Below, in pieces: positions 45,315-56,340 of a DNA stretch of 64,000 nt. A program made the position numbers and the translations under genes. This DNA is from Panax quinquefolius (taxonomy: Eukaryota > Streptophyta > Magnoliopsida > Apiales > Araliaceae). The notes under the pieces are model-generated. The model saw only the letters and a list, made by a program, of their open reading frames with translations, was not told where the DNA came from and did no database searches. Location of the stretch: positions 97,421,122-97,485,121 of the forward strand of contig CM035153.1 of the NCBI GenBank assembly GCA_020205615.1, read 5' to 3'. Numbering within the stretch: position 1 is the first letter of the stretch; every line of letters begins with the position of its first letter.

Positions 45315-47906
45315 TGTAAGACCCCAACTTATTATAAATAAAATTGAATTTCCTCCATTTATTATTTTGAAATAGTAAGGGTTGATTTGATTAATGTGGA
45401 TAGTTATGGGTAAAATACGCAAATATTTCAAATAAGCAAGTGGTTATAAAATATTCGTTTGGTCATGGAATATTCTTGCTGTTAGGGAATATTCATATGA
45501 CTACGTAATGACCTTGTGTGGGCCCCATATGTAAAGCGATTGGATGAAGAAAACGACAAGTATAAGTTGTTTATAATAACTAGCGTAGTTTTTACCGATT
45601 ATCTTTGTTAAAATACTCGGTGGTTAAAAACAAGAAGACACAAAGATTGCACCAATTATTGATTCTTACGTAAGAAGGCACTACTCAATAATTGTTACAA
45701 GAATTATCGCTCGAAGATTTTATTTTATTGATTCAATAGTTCTTTGCGTTGATGATTTTTTATATTATTGTTGTTTCAATAATTTTCACTACACAAGATT
45801 TTCTCTTATCGAGACAATAATTCATATTATCCGAATAATAATATTGGATAACATTATTGGCAATGTCTAGAAAGTTACGCTCTAAGGAGAGGTTAGGTCA
45901 TCTAATCAAGGCGCGCCAAAGAAGGAGAGATCCTTATCGAAAGCCTCATCTTTCTCATGAATCGTCGGTTGTCATGATTGTGATTCTCGTAATATTATTT
46001 GTGAATAATTAATTATTGATTTATATGATGAGGAAAATATTGATTTTACGTGGATATAGATGGAGAAAATTTTGATGTGACAATTGTTGAAAATTAATAT
46101 TTATCTTTTTCTGATAAAATAATTCATTTAAATATATTATTATATTTTAATAATATAATAATGGTGATATTTTTACAGTGAATGTGGGATATATGAGTAT
46201 ATGAGGAGGAGGAGTATTTTTGTTGCAATAAATGTTTAAAACATGTTTTTCATGACTGTGGACCCCATTTCTTGACTGAAATTTGATTATAGCCTGTAAA
46301 ATCACCCGTTTGTGAATTTCAGTCAATTTTTGTTTGGAATTTGGAAAAAGTTTCTTCTGTAAAGTTGTAGAGAATGAAATTTCCTATGGAAAAGATAGGT
46401 GGTTTGAATTTTTTCTGATAAAAGGGCTATTTATTATGAATTATTGAAGTTCCGGAGTAATTAATTATTATTTTTTTGGAATTTTAAATTAATTAATTGA
46501 GAAAAACAATTTTTTTTGTGGGCTGCACTATCATGTGCTTAATGAGCTGAGATCATTTGTCAAGGTGGGCGTAGAAAAATTATTAAATATATTAATATTA
46601 TATTAAATTTTCTACTTTGGTGTTCTAAGCATTTTTCTATAAATAGGGTGCTTAGGTTAGAATTGAAAATCACACCAGAAACTAAAGTTTTCTCTCTCTT
46701 TCTCTCTCTATATTATCGAGCGTATTCTTGTGAGTATTTTAATACTTTGAGTGTTGTTATACGGTGCAAGTTCCCTTCAGCTTTATATCCAGTATTTCAG
46801 TCAGAAGTACCGTCTTTTCGAGGTAAAGGATATTATTTTTTTTCAAATGATATTATTTCTTTCAATATAATTATGCCGAAGTATTGATCTGAACTTTTAA
46901 TCAAATTTGAAACTTTTTGTGTCGGGATTACTATTCACGTATACGACACTATTCACATATTCGGCACTATTCACGAATACGACACTATTCACAGAAAAAT
47001 TAATTTTTTTGTTTTTCGTCCAAAATATCTAGTGTGGATATTAGCTTTGATTGTATCCATGCTTTGATTATTCTTGAATTTTACTTCACTGTGATTATTT
47101 ATGAGGTATTTTTGGACATGATATAGCTGAAATACGAATCCTTAATATTTATTCTCTTGTTTCACTGGATTCATTTTCTTTAAAATATTTTTCATCATCC
47201 TCAGTCCTAAATGATGATATAATTGAATATCTTTGGCCTGTAGTGCAAAGATTAATGATTTTATAATGAATATCTTTGGCCCGTAGTGCAAATATGTACA
47301 GGTGTTGAGATGAACATGACCAACTAATGAATATCTTTGGCCTGTAGTGCAAAGATGAAAATTTGATTCAAGATGAATATTGATGGATGTTACAGGGATA
47401 AAATAATGATGATGGACTATTAAATTCATAGATTATAGTAGATTTCATTCTCTACATAACTCTTCAATGAATTATTATTTTCCGCTGCGAATATTGATCT
47501 AAAACTTGTTGTTTATTATATTCTCTCAGATTTTTCCCTGTTGAAGACTAACGATAATTTGTTCTATATTATCTTAGTCATAATATTCTTTACTGGGCTA
47601 GTTGAGCTCACCCTTTTCCTTTTTGTTCCATTTTTCTTCTTAGGAGGCGAGAATGTAGCGAGTATTTAGCCTGGGTATGGAATGATGGTTGTAGAGAGAG
47701 TGGTTTAGTAGTCCTCACCATTTTTGTAAAATAATGTATCAATAATTATTATGAGGATTTATTTAGGTATGTATATTGTCTAGAAGACAATATTTATATT
47801 TAAACTCACAGTTTTTATGTTGTATTAATAAAATTGTAGTTGTTTCTGTACCATGTTATTGACGACTCAAAATGGGTGATGTATACCTATTTGGGGGCGC
47901 GCCACA
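45315..47906 (+). mobile_element. R2-family LTR copy 3 (5' LTR of a truncated R2 duplicate)
   Basis: Starts TGTAAGACCCC after GCAAC and ends near GCCACA, with TATA box TATAAATA at 46638-46645 and the three 28-bp repeats (47227-47357). It is collinear with the R2 LTRs but has clusters of unusual differences, including GGCGCGCC at 45910-45917 and 47896-47903, where sister copies have other sequence. No copia insert is present, so the block was copied before that insertion or from a copy without it. Confidence 0.88.
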
Positions 47907-47910
47907 TGAT

Positions 47911-48838
47911 TGGTATCAGAGCTTAGGGATATGATCTCTGGCGGAGATGGGAATAGAACTAGGAGGGGAGAGACGAGTAAAACCTTCGCTAGTGTGTCTT
48001 ACCTAAGCTTATTTGTTGGTTGGTCAGTATATAGGGATATTATGTGATATGTTGATTTCTTTAATTAACCATTGTTTTATGGCAGTATTTGAGAATGTCG
48101 ATTGAGAATATTAACAGTGGAGCAATTGAGACCGTGGAGACACCTTTACCCACTAACGAGGAGAACGTGCAACAGGCCGACAATGTTCCTCCTGTAAACA
48201 ACACCACTGATCAGACGATGAACGACGGAATGTTTAGAAGCTTTTTGCAGTTCATGCAAAATCAGACGAGGGAGACTTGTGCACAAAATACTGGTGGAAA
48301 TTATAACAACGCACGGTTTGTCATGGCCAAGCAGTTCAAGGAGTTGGGACCACCAGAATTCTGGGGAAAGCCGGATCCGATTAAGGCGTAGACGTGGGTC
48401 AAGTAGATTACCAAGATATTCGACGTCTTGGGATGCACGGAGGAACAGAAGGTTCCATTCGCCACCTTTATGTTCCGTAATGAGGCAGACATCGGTGGGA
48501 ATCGTGAAGCGCACTCCATCCAAACCGCTTTTCAAAGATGTCATAGGATACGTTTGAATCTGTTCAATGACAAGTACTTTCCGAAAGTATTGGCTATATG
48601 AAGGAAGTGGAGTTTATTAGATTGGAACAAAATAACATGACGGGTGTCCCAAAGATGAGGCAAGTCCATGAGTTGTCCAGTGTTTGCACCTTATTTAGTG
48701 GAGAATGAGGAACGTATGACGCGGATGTTTCGAGAGGTTTGAAACCGGCGATACATCAATATCTCATTTCTCATAAATTTTTCTCTCTATTAGGATGTTG
48801 TCAACAGGCTCGCTTATTAGAGCGAGATAACGAGTACA
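47911..48838 (+). pseudogene. gag: R2 duplicate: PBS, leader and gag 5' fragment
   Basis: PBS TGGTATCAGAGC at 47911-47922, then the leader and gag ATG at 48095. The N-terminus (MSIENINSGAIETVETPLP...) is unbroken here, in contrast to the main R2 copy. A stop (TAG at 48389) replaces the codons after DPIKA, and further indels (48480-48800) disrupt the rest. At about 48838 the gag is fused to Tat gag on the other strand. Confidence 0.85.
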
Positions 48839-49168
48839 TCAGATATGAAACATCGCCATGTGTTCTAATCCTTTGAGAACACGAATAGTTTCCTCCCATT
48901 GAAGGACCTTCTTCCTGATATCACTGGTGTCTGGATCTCCTTTGAGATGGGTGTGTTCAGGGTCTTTTTTGATTGTATCCAACTGAAGTTCTGGAATTGT
49001 CTTTTCCAGACCTTGAACTCCTCCTTGTGTAGAGGATTCTGTATGTGGAGGTATCTTCATACCCTGAGTGGACTGGTGCAATTCTTTTAGCAAAACGACC
49101 AAGTTTGTAATTTTTTTTACTCAATCCGTCAAATTCTTCTCGAGAGACAGCATTAAACTGGTCAGAAG
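48839..49168 (-). pseudogene. gag: T2: Tat gag 5' fragment
   Basis: Minus-strand match to the first third of Tat gag: ISSSDQFNAVSREEFDGL from about 49168, where the start codon is ATA, then KELHQSTQGMKIPPHTESS and KKVLQWEETIRVLKGLEH, ending at 48839. A short frameshift lies near 49110. The rest of gag is missing because of the fusion to R2 gag. Confidence 0.85.
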
Positions 49169-49889
49169 AAGATATGATTGGCTCTAAGGCTCGTGACCTT
49201 TTTAGATTTTGAGCTGGTAATAGGCCCAATGGTTTCACTACAAAAGACTTACGTAGTTTAGTCTTAGGGTAATGTAAATGTTATCATAACATGTCCGTTT
49301 AGGAATTTTTGTCCTGCAAAACCGGTTGTTAATTGATAACAAGTCATGCATGCACAAATATTCTTCATATTTTCCATTACATATGGATGAACATGGAATA
49401 AAATTACAAGTAAATGCGTTTACAATTAATTAAAAATGGAAAGTACGAAGAGACTTTCCTCCGCGTTTGGTTTATCAGAGGTTGACCTATCTTAGGGTTT
49501 CTCTCGTGGCTTTTTGGCATGAAGCTTCCCAGATCATCACAAGTTACTCGACGGAAAGTTAATCCGGTCTTTCAACTGGAGCGAATCTGGGTGGTGCCTT
49601 TCCTGAGCCTCGCTGGAATTATTCTTCCTGCAAGTCGAGTAATCAAACACCGACAGGATAGCCTCCTGATGGAGAAACCACACAACATACATTCACATAC
49701 AACGTGTCTCGCCGTTTATGCAAAATGATGACATGTGCGAAGCACTAATATCGTAGATAGATATTTAGCAGTGCAGTTAATAAAAATGCATTCGTACACA
49801 TTCATCAGAAATATAAATGCAACATTCACACACAAGCATATAACAATTTTGAAAACCTTGTAATAGCGGCTTAAGTCCTCTTACTGGAG
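49169..49889 (-). other. T2 leader, uninterrupted (R2 empty site)
   Basis: Same leader as the three other copies, but GCAAC (49818-49822) is followed directly by ATTCACACACAAGC, the sequence that in T1 lies on the far side of R2. This is the unoccupied R2 target. Confidence 0.85.
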
Positions 49890-49907
49890 TCCCCAGCAGA
49901 GTCGCCA
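49890..49907 (-). promoter_or_regulatory. T2 primer binding site
   Basis: Minus strand TGGCGACTCTGCTGGGGA, two bases from the LTR edge, identical to the T1 PBS at 40286-40303. Confidence 0.8.
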
Positions 49908-50702
49908 CCTGTCAACGTTAGGATTTTTGAGTGTCCCTTTTCGTTACTTGTTCTTTGGTGTTCTCATGTTAATGTGAGATTTGTTTGAAAAAACAAGTGA
50001 AAAAGGTCTGACATGTATAATGTCGACGATTTGACTTTAAGAGTCACCAGTTGGTGTATTTAACTGGTTGCCGCAACACAACCAAAAAAGGGTTGCACAT
50101 TGACCCAGTGATTTGACACTACTAGACGGGTCTGTGAAACTGAGATTCATTTTAGGTCCGGGGGCTTGATTATGCGGAGGGAAGGTGTTAGGCACCCCCC
50201 TCCCCCCCAACATCCGTGTTACCACAGTGACCGCCACTTTTTAAAGAAATTGTTATATGAATGTGTGTGTGTGTGTGGATCAATGTGCAATTATTTGGAA
50301 GTAGTGCAGTACTTCGTTTGTACCTATATACATAGGGTTTGAATTTATAGAAAAATTCAGTTTTAAACAAGATATAACAATGACGTTTTATAAAAGAGGT
50401 TTTTCAAACCTTGTGCTCAATAGTAATTTAGGCCTTTGATCCTTCCAATTTTATTATTAAATGTTCGGCTTGTTTGCTTTTATTTTCGAGATGTGAAGCA
50501 TTCTCGAGAAAATAATATACAGCAGTGCCGAACTCCTCATGGGCATGACAGCCATCCAAGGAAATTCAGACATTGTAAAATAATGTACAAGCACATATTT
50601 GAAAAATATCCATCATGGGAACAGAATCTAGATTCAAGAGATCTGAATCTGTGATCACATGATTCTAAAGCATATGATAATCGCAATTTGTATGGAAAGC
50701 AA

Positions 50703-50720
50703 TAAGCGATTATATATATA

Positions 50721-50788
<68 letters not shown>
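50703..50788. repeat. TA microsatellite
   Basis: About 85 bp of nearly pure TA inside the T2 LTR; a second TA run lies at 51060-51104. Confidence 0.9.
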
Positions 50789-50789
<1 letters not shown>

Positions 50790-50801
50790 CATGATCAACC
50801 A

Positions 50802-50945
50802 CCACGTAAGTAAACTCTGTGGGACGAAATATAAATAAAGTCAAAAGCGATCAATCGCCATTAAGTGAACTCCATGCAAGACGAAATGTAAATAAAGCGG
50901 TAAAAGGCCATGAAGTAAACTCCAGGCCTGATAGAAATGTAAATA
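50802..50945. repeat. Three imperfect tandem units (about 50-56 bp) in the T2 LTR
   Basis: Units start CCACGTAAGTAAACTC (50802), CCATTAAGTGAACTCC (50858) and CCATGAAGTAAACTCC (50908); each continues to GA.GAAAT(A/G)TAAATA. The first two share a further AAAG and A-rich tail. Confidence 0.75.
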
Positions 50946-51056
50946 TATATATGTACAAATATATATATATAAGCAGTAAATGCACCGGATGTGAATCCAG
51001 ACTCATCAGATATGTCTGACAATAATTATATATATAAGTATATATATATATGTTTG

Positions 51057-51107
<51 letters not shown>

Positions 51108-51525
51108 CAATAAACACCTGCATCAAGTCTCAGGCTCAATCGAGACATAACTCGATAATATTAGTCCATATATAAAATATATACATATATATATAAGTAT
51201 ATATATACATACAGAAATGAAAACCACGGACTGAAGTCCAAGCAAATGCACACAACACGACTCTCAATGTGTATAACAGTGTGTGCTAATATGAAAAGAA
51301 GGCTTTATATAATGTGAGAAGGCTTACAATGGGATGCCAAAGTAGAGTTCTATGATTTTAAATGGATAAACACTCAGCTCCCGCCGGATAAAAGATAGCT
51401 ATATATGAGCTAACAAGTGTTTAAAGATGAGGAAACACTCAAAAGATGTGTATATAGAGTAAAATGGACAGGGCTTCCTCGCCTTTTTCTCTCCTTATCC
51501 TCTCAAATGGCTGACCCCAAGGCTT

Positions 51526-51535
51526 GTATATATAG
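51526..51535 (-). promoter_or_regulatory. Possible TATA box of the T2 LTR
   Basis: Minus strand CTATATATAC in a GC-richer stretch (AGCCTTGGGG follows). It is the best promoter candidate in this LTR and lies at a sensible distance from the PBS (about 1.6 kb), but TA-rich sequence is common here. Confidence 0.4.
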
Positions 51536-51952
51536 ACAGATGGCCGCAGGTACACACCTCGGCTGGCGGCAGCATGGGTTGTACTCAAGGTGACGATCGT
51601 GGTGCATCCAAGCCTCGCGGGTCCTGTCGTCTCGTAATACGTGCACTCATGCACTGTAATGTCCACTCGAACTTGCAGAACTTTAATCCGAGCATCCGAA
51701 CGAGGTATATCTGACCTTCTTTGGACTGCTTGTGTCGAGAGTTACGCAATAACATGGATTAGAGTTTGTACGAAGTCAGGAAGAGGGGTCTATGCCCATG
51801 GTCTTCAAGCTTCAAATTCTATCCAAAGTACTGCCACACGTAATAGTTACTCGGGATTGTTACTCCTTGGTTCTTGTGGGACATTGTTGGATGTATGTAT
51901 GTATGAAGTGTCGAGACAACGCGCAGGTGTTGAAGAGGCAAGATGATGTTTG

Positions 51953-52640
51953 ACTCCTCGTCGGGGCTATCACCGGTTTGAGTTGAAAGTAGACGTTGCT
52001 TAGGGTTACATCTGAGATTGGACTACTTGTTAGTATGCCACGATATCATATTGTTGAGACGGTAAGATGACATTTTGAATCCTCACTAGGGTTATCGCCG
52101 GTTTGAGCGAAAAGTAGACGTTGCTCAGGGTTACATTTGAGATTGGACTGCTGCAAGTGTTTGAATGCCGCAAGGTCATTTGTAAAAGAACATATTTGCC
52201 CATTGTTAGCTCCGGGTCTGAGGTATGAGTGCCTCGGTAGGAGCTCTGAGCTTGAAGCTGATCGTATGTGTTTAAAACAAGTATTTCCGGAGTTATCGCC
52301 GGAACTGTAAAAGCATCCTTTGGGGCTATCACCAAGGATGGAGTCGCTACTCCCAGTGTTATATTTGGGATTGGAACTGAGTGTCGCGGTGTTATCGATG
52401 AGACAGAATTGTCCTCTCTGGTGTTGTTGCCGGTCTTTTGATCTACAAACCTCGGGGTTATCTCTGAGATTGGAAATGACATTCCCAGTGTGTATTCCGG
52501 GGTTTGGAATGATGTTCCCGGTTTGTGTTACAGGTTGTAATTGAACTTTCGGTAGTATCCGGAATGGTTGTAAGCTATCTTCTATGGTTATCTCCGAAAG
52601 ACGAATCTGCCCTCCTGCAATGTTAGTAACAAGCATGCAG
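51953..52640. repeat. Degenerate tandem repeat region
   Basis: A stretch of about 77 bp at 51953-52030 (CTCCTCGTCGGGGCTATCAC...GATTGGACTACT) recurs at 52079-52155 with about 85 % match by eye, a 126-bp period. Further on, blocks with GTTATC(T/G)CCG and GA(T/G)ATTGGAA recur every 40-60 bp to about 52620. GTTATC followed by GATTGGAA resembles the reverse complement of the T1 array unit at 5303-5370, so this may be a Tat 3' region in the other orientation. Minus-strand frames (52636-52046) through it are repeat artefacts. Confidence 0.55.
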
Positions 52641-52649
52641 AAAATTTTG

Positions 52650-54519
52650 AGTGTCTACACTACTCATGACCTAGAGTTAGCGGCCGTAGTTTTTGCATTA
52701 AAGATATGGAGACACTATTTGTACGGAGAGAAATGTGAGATATACACGGACCACAAAAGTCTGAAATATATCTTCACGTAGAAGGAGTTGAATATGCGTC
52801 AGAGGAGGTGGTTAGAATTAATCCAAGATTATGATTGTGAAATTCTGTATCACCCGGGGAAGGCAAACGTAGTTGCCAACGTTCTGAGCACGAAAGGAAG
52901 GGAGAAATTGTTTCGACTGACAACTCAGGAGGAGTTAATAAGAGGTAGGGAGAAATTGGAAATAGAAGTGAGGGGACCCGAAAGGTCTGCAGAAAAGTTA
53001 TTTCTAATAGAAGCTTGTCCGACATTGTTGGATAGAGTGAAGGAAGCCCATGAAAGGGATGGAGAATGTAAGAAAATTAGAAGAAGGATCACGGAGGAAG
53101 AGGAAGAAAAATTTTGAATTGATAAGGATGGAATCTTAAGATTCGAAGGGAGAGTGTGGGTACTGACAGTGGCCGAGTTAAGAGAAGAGATTTTATACGA
53201 GGCTCATAATACGACGTATTCCATTCATCCGAGAGGCACAAATATGTACTGGGACTTGAAGCAACATTTTTGGTGGTCAAATCCAAAACGGGAAATTGCG
53301 GAGTACGTTAGTAGATGTCTTACGTGTCAATGTGTAAAACAAGAACATCAGCGACCGAGTGGTTTACTACAACCGTTGGAAATAGCAGAGTGGAAAAAAA
53401 GCTTTTGAAAATTGTAATTTTCTTGTAGTCTCAGATAAACTGCAAATCATCGTAATTTCATGGTAATTACAAAAAAACCATTGGAGGATATTACGATGGA
53501 TTTCATGGTAGGACTTCCAGTCACACAGAAAGGTTTGGATACCATTTGGGTAATCGTGGTTGACTTACGAAGACTGCACATTTTCTACCTATCAAGATCC
53601 GCTACAGTTTAAATCAATTAGTGAGTCTGTACATAAAGGAAATTGTTTCATGACATGGAGTGCCGGTGACGATTGTTTCTGACCGAAACTCGCGTTTCAC
53701 GTCAAAATTCTGGAAAAGCTTGCAAGAGAGGATGGGAACACAGTTGAGGTTGAGTACTGCTTATTATCCCTAGACGGACGGACAAAGTGAGCGAACAATA
53801 CAAATGCTAGAGGACATGCTTAAGACTTGCATGATGGACTTCAAGGGAAATTGGGACGACCATCTACCCTTAGTCAAATTTGCATATAATAATAGTTACC
53901 ATGCGAGTATCGGCATGCCACCGTATGAAGCTCTTTACGAAAGAAAGTGCAGAATGCCGTTATGTTGGGACGAATACTTGGACCAGAGTTAGTACAACAA
54001 ACCGCAGACGTGGTGAAAGTGATAAAGGCTAGACTCGTAGCAGCTCAAGATCGCCAGAAAAAGTACGCAGATTTGCATCGGCAAGACCGAGATTTTGAGG
54101 TCGGCAGTTTTGTATTCTTAAAGGTATCTCCATGGAAGGGAAAGATCCATTTCGGCAAAAAGGGAAAACTGAGTCCAAGATTCATAGGACCGTTCGAGAT
54201 TCTAAAGCGAGTGGGCAAAGTAGCGTACAAAGTTGCACTACCACCTGAGTTGGAGCACATCCATAATGTGTTTCACATATCTGTGTTGTGTCCGTACAAG
54301 TCCAACTACAAACACGTGATTTCTTATGAACCTATTCAAGTGGAAAAGAATTTAGCGTATGATGAAATTCCTGTCCAAATTCTCGATAGGAAAGAGCAAA
54401 CCTTAAGGGATAAAGTTATTTCTTCTGTAAAAGTGCTTTGGCGTAACCACGATGTCGAGGAGGCAACGTGGGAGTTAAAAGATAGAATGATGAGGGATTA
54501 TCCCCATCTGTTTGCGTAA
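52650..54519 (+). pseudogene. pol: R3 pol fragment: RNase H end, integrase, chromodomain-like C-terminus
   Basis: It opens abruptly at about 52655 within RNase H ([20 protein letters not shown]), so gag, protease and RT are absent. Stops at 52779 and 53115 follow. The integrase zinc part (HNTTYSIHPRG, CLTCQCVKQEH) runs to 53395, where a foreign 78-bp stretch (about 53400-53477) interrupts it. The core then shows ITMDFMVGLPV, a shift near 53560, [12 protein letters not shown] and TDGQSERTIQ after a stop. A shift near 53980 leads to an intact C-terminal part (PWKGKIHFGKKGKLSPRF, GPFEILKRVG, VEEATWELKD, YPHLFA) ending at 54519. It is a Tekay-type element related to but distinct from R2. Confidence 0.88.
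53400..53477. repeat. 78-bp insertion in R3 integrase with inverted-repeat core
   Basis: Absent from the homologous place in R2 and in the family. It lies between A runs (AAAAAAA at both edges) and contains GTAATT...AATTAC arms around CATGG, plus AATTGTAATT. It could be a tiny foldback element or filler DNA from repair. Confidence 0.45.
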
Positions 54520-54552
54520 CCTTGTAACAATTTCCGGGACGGAATTTTTATA

Positions 54553-54563
54553 AGGGGGGAAGA
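54553..54563 (+). promoter_or_regulatory. R3 polypurine tract
   Basis: AGGGGGGAAGA immediately before the LTR start TGTAATACCC at 54564. Confidence 0.8.
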
Positions 54564-55695
54564 TGTAATACCCAAGAATTTTCGCGTATTATTAAATAAA
54601 TATATTAATGGAAATAAATATTTATTTGATTATGAACGATTTTGTGTTATGAGATAACTCAATTATATTAAATAACTTAATAATTGAGGATATGTGGAGT
54701 TTTGTGATGAACTCATTAAAGCCTTGTGTGGCATGGTGATGGAAAATATTAACAGTAATATTAGTTAACAAAAGAATTATTAAGGTAAGCAATTAAGTAA
54801 TATTAATTGTTAAGTGTTGTTATGGATTTTTAATTGATGTTAATAAGGTCGATTAATATTTGATTATTAATTGTTATTTAATTGATAATGGTTGTGGTGG
54901 AATATTGAATTCTTGGTAATTAATTTATAATAGGTGATTACTATATAGATAAGTATTGATTATGGAAATCCATAAATTATATTGATAAATGATTAATTGA
55001 TATTGGTGATAATTAATTAGGGAAATGCATGATTTAATTACTTTACATAAATGAGTAAGTCAAGAAGATAATAATATTATATTAATGATTATGTGCATAT
55101 GAGCATATACAACCATACTATATGATGCGATGTGACATTTATATGACTATATATATTAAGTCTTATAAACTATATTGTATGAGCATTGTGACTAAATATA
55201 TTGGGACTATATGTTATAAATACATTATCTATGTAGCAATATGTATGTGGGCATGTGTGTAGATAATATACCATGAACTATTACAGTATACCAGTGTGAT
55301 GAAATGTACATAGATTATATGTATATTACTTTTCCATATTTCATCTACTAATTGAAACCTTAATTATTAAGTATGACATTTAATTATACTATATGGTTGG
55401 GATGTGTGTTAAAAATATAACATAAGTATAGTCTAAGTGTTGCTAGAATATTGAGCAATTAAGTTGTCCCTATATGAGTGTCTCATTTTCTTCAAACTTC
55501 AGTCACGTGTGATAGCAAAAAGGCTAGCCTATGTTCTTCATTTTCTTCCAACTCTCTAGCTCATGATCATGGGAGGAGTGGTGGCCATGATGAGATCTAA
55601 CAACAAATCACCAACTCCTCCATAACCTTCATGCAATCCTAAAATCTATTGGATTAATTTCTTGGATAATGGCTTAGCATGGTTATTAAGTTTTC

Positions 55696-55703
55696 TATAA
55701 ATT
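55696..55703 (+). promoter_or_regulatory. Possible R3 LTR TATA box
   Basis: TATAAATT in the context TTTCTATAAATTGAGCACTC, followed within 50 bp by a less AT-rich stretch, similar in style to the R2 TATA box. Confidence 0.5.
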
Positions 55704-56340
55704 GAGCACTCTACTTCATGTGCTATGTTGCTGAGAATTACTTGCTTAGTTGCTATAAAGAGTGGGAGGGAGTAATCTGATTTTGAGCTAATTTAAAGCA
55801 AAGGTATAAAAATTATGTTCTTAGTTTGAAGTTTGTCAAATTCTAGAATTTGTTGGATTCTCTGCTAATTGATGTAGAATAGCATGCCAGTGTGTTATTT
55901 GAGTTGATATACATGATTTGGAACTTGGTAGCTAGGCTGGTTGTAGGTGTAACATCTCTTGTGTCAAGGCTCTGCTTCTGCAGAGCCATTTTTTTCAAAC
56001 TATTCGAGTGGCACGTAGCGCCACTTCCATAAGCTACATTATTGCGTTGCCGCAGTAGTGCGCTTCCGAGATAATGATTTGAGGTTTCTGATTTGTTTTG
56101 AGCATGCTATGATAAAGCCTATAAATGATCCTATCATGTGGTTAGATATTATTTTGAACTTCTTCTGTTGTTTTAGCATGATTTTGAGTTAAGATTTCAA
56201 GAAAACTTCAAGTTTTGGGAAAAAGCTAGAAATGGTAAACTTGAATAATGCATATTCTGTTCTTACGAGCATGTTAGTATGGTTTTGAAATGCATGTCAG
56301 ACATACTAACTTAAGTATATGAGTTTCATATTGAAGCATG

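Larger units (their letters stand above)
49910..51950 (-). mobile_element. T2 LTR (5' LTR of minus-strand Tat copy), far edge unresolved
   Basis: In plus view it starts TGTCAACG at 49910 and matches the T1 LTR start (40306-40610) up to about 50220. Beyond that only this copy exists in the window. It contains a C-rich run (50193-50208), a GT run (50262-50278), TA microsatellites (50703-50788, 51060-51104), a three-unit repeat (50802-50945) and a TATA-like box on the minus strand (51526-51535). The outer end could not be found; 51950 marks where a different repeat array begins. No gene is seen in it. Confidence 0.6.

Noticed and set aside
51641..51946. 101-codon plus-strand frame in the T2 LTR
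   Set aside because: No family likeness, no second copy to test, and it lies in the presumed U3 of an LTR.
52046..52636. 196-codon minus-strand frame
   Set aside because: It is the translation of a degenerate tandem array; the repeated Asn-Thr/Ile-Thr-Pro words follow the DNA period, and no domain is seen.
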